A stretch of 5,532 nt of DNA from NCBI GenBank assembly GCA_900557505.1, contig USTC01000095.1, forward strand, positions 1 through 5,532, written 5' to 3'. Shown piece by piece: positions 5,049-5,532 of this stretch. Under the pieces are notes generated by a model. That model saw only the letters and a list, made by a program, of their open reading frames with translations. It was not told the origin of the DNA and made no database searches. How positions within the stretch are numbered: the stretch's first letter is position 1; every line of letters starts with the position of its first letter. Source of the DNA: an uncultured Collinsella sp. GTDB lineage: Bacteria > Actinomycetota > Coriobacteriia > Coriobacteriales > Coriobacteriaceae. The position numbers and the translations under genes were made by a program.

Positions 5049-5532
5049 TTACTGCTCGGGTTCTTCGACTTTATCGATGGCCCAGGCGGCTCCGAGGCCG
5101 CCGGTGGTGTTGCGGCGGATGCGCACGGTGACTTCGTGGCGCTCGCCTGCCTGGGTGTAACGCCGGGGGAAGCTTGCGCGGTTTCGCGCGGCCTCGATGG
5201 TACCGCGCTCGCGGGCAATCCAGTAGTACTCGCCGACGCTGCCGAGCGTGTCGGCGCCGTAGGGGAGATAGGTCGACAACTGGTGTAGCAATGGGCCGGG
5301 GCAGAAGACCTCGGTTGCGAAATCGACGGGGAAGTCCTCGGGGATGGCGGGCGCTACGGGTGCGGGGGTTGGGGCCGCTGCGGGTGCCGAAGCCGGTGCG
5401 GATGCGGGAATTTGATCGCAAGCAGCGGCGGGCACGGATTCGATGACGGGTGCGGGCTCCGACGTTACTTTCGGCTTGATCTCGGAATCTGCGGGCTTCA
5501 CGGTGACGGGCGCGTCTGCAACTGCGGTTTCA
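5049..5532 (-). CDS. Partial protein: Pro/Ala-rich linker plus unrecognised C-terminal domain
   Basis: The frame is open from the right edge to a TAA at 5051-5049, giving at least 160 codons, so the N-terminus lies outside the window. A GTG at 5501 could start a 150-residue protein but has the low-complexity composition continuing upstream of it, so it is probably internal. Counting from that GTG, residues 1 to about 55 are Pro/Ala/Val/Glu-rich with an APASAPAAAPTPAPVAPA stretch, typical of a flexible spacer in surface or envelope proteins. About 57-150 form a compact region including PEDFPVDF, CPGPLLHQL, GEYYWIARERGTIEAARNR and a strand-like HEVTVRIRR, ending in an acidic tail. I do not recognise this domain. 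No membrane segment or sorting motif is seen in the visible part, so location is unknown. It converges on ettA. Confidence 0.75.
   Translation of the reverse strand, partial: ETAVADAPVTVKPADSEIKPKVTSEPAPVIESVPAAACDQIPASAPASAPAAAPTPAPVAPAIPEDFPVDFATEVFCPGPLLHQLSTYLPYGADTLGSVGEYYWIARERGTIEAARNRASFPRRYTQAGERHEVTVRIRRNTTGGLGAAWAIDKVEEPEQ

Overview
The window reads as chromosomal DNA from a high-GC Gram-positive, most likely an actinobacterium of the Coriobacteriia (Collinsella-like). That placement is an inference from the codon bias, from an actinobacterial-style EttA and from the mix of genes; no rRNA or other direct marker is present.

Layout from left to right. Positions 1-244 hold no clear gene. 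They are visibly AT-rich and carry a long inverted repeat (arms about 21-73 and 178-239) around a perfect 13-bp hairpin (139-174). Next come two minus-strand genes, tcdA (1836-1042) and a TatD-family hydrolase (1027-245), separated by 14 bases and probably one operon read from a TATAAT promoter near 1881-1910. Between tcdA and the next plus-strand gene lie a back-to-back plus-strand promoter, about 95 bases able to fold, and a strong intrinsic terminator (2016-2054); together these look like a small RNA gene or an orphan leader. After this comes a promoter with overlapping TTAGA-type repeats, then sdpR-sdpI (2137-3112), an autorepressor and membrane-immunity pair whose reading frames overlap. 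A terminator (3177-3206) closes that operon. ettA (3291-4970), an ABC-F translation factor, follows a leader containing an 11-bp hairpin; its best promoter overlaps the sdpI terminator. A perfect 15-bp hairpin (5009-5044) separates ettA from a convergent minus-strand gene that runs off the right edge; it has a Pro/Ala-rich linker and an unrecognised C-terminal domain.

How the genes work together. tcdA and ettA both concern translation (tRNA position 37 modification and the ribosomal E site), but they are divergently arranged and not co-transcribed. sdpRI is a self-contained sensing and resistance module without its toxin genes. The most unusual parts are the inverted repeat at the left, whose two arms differ in a way typical of protein-coding sequence, and the promoter-RNA-terminator unit at 1924-2054.
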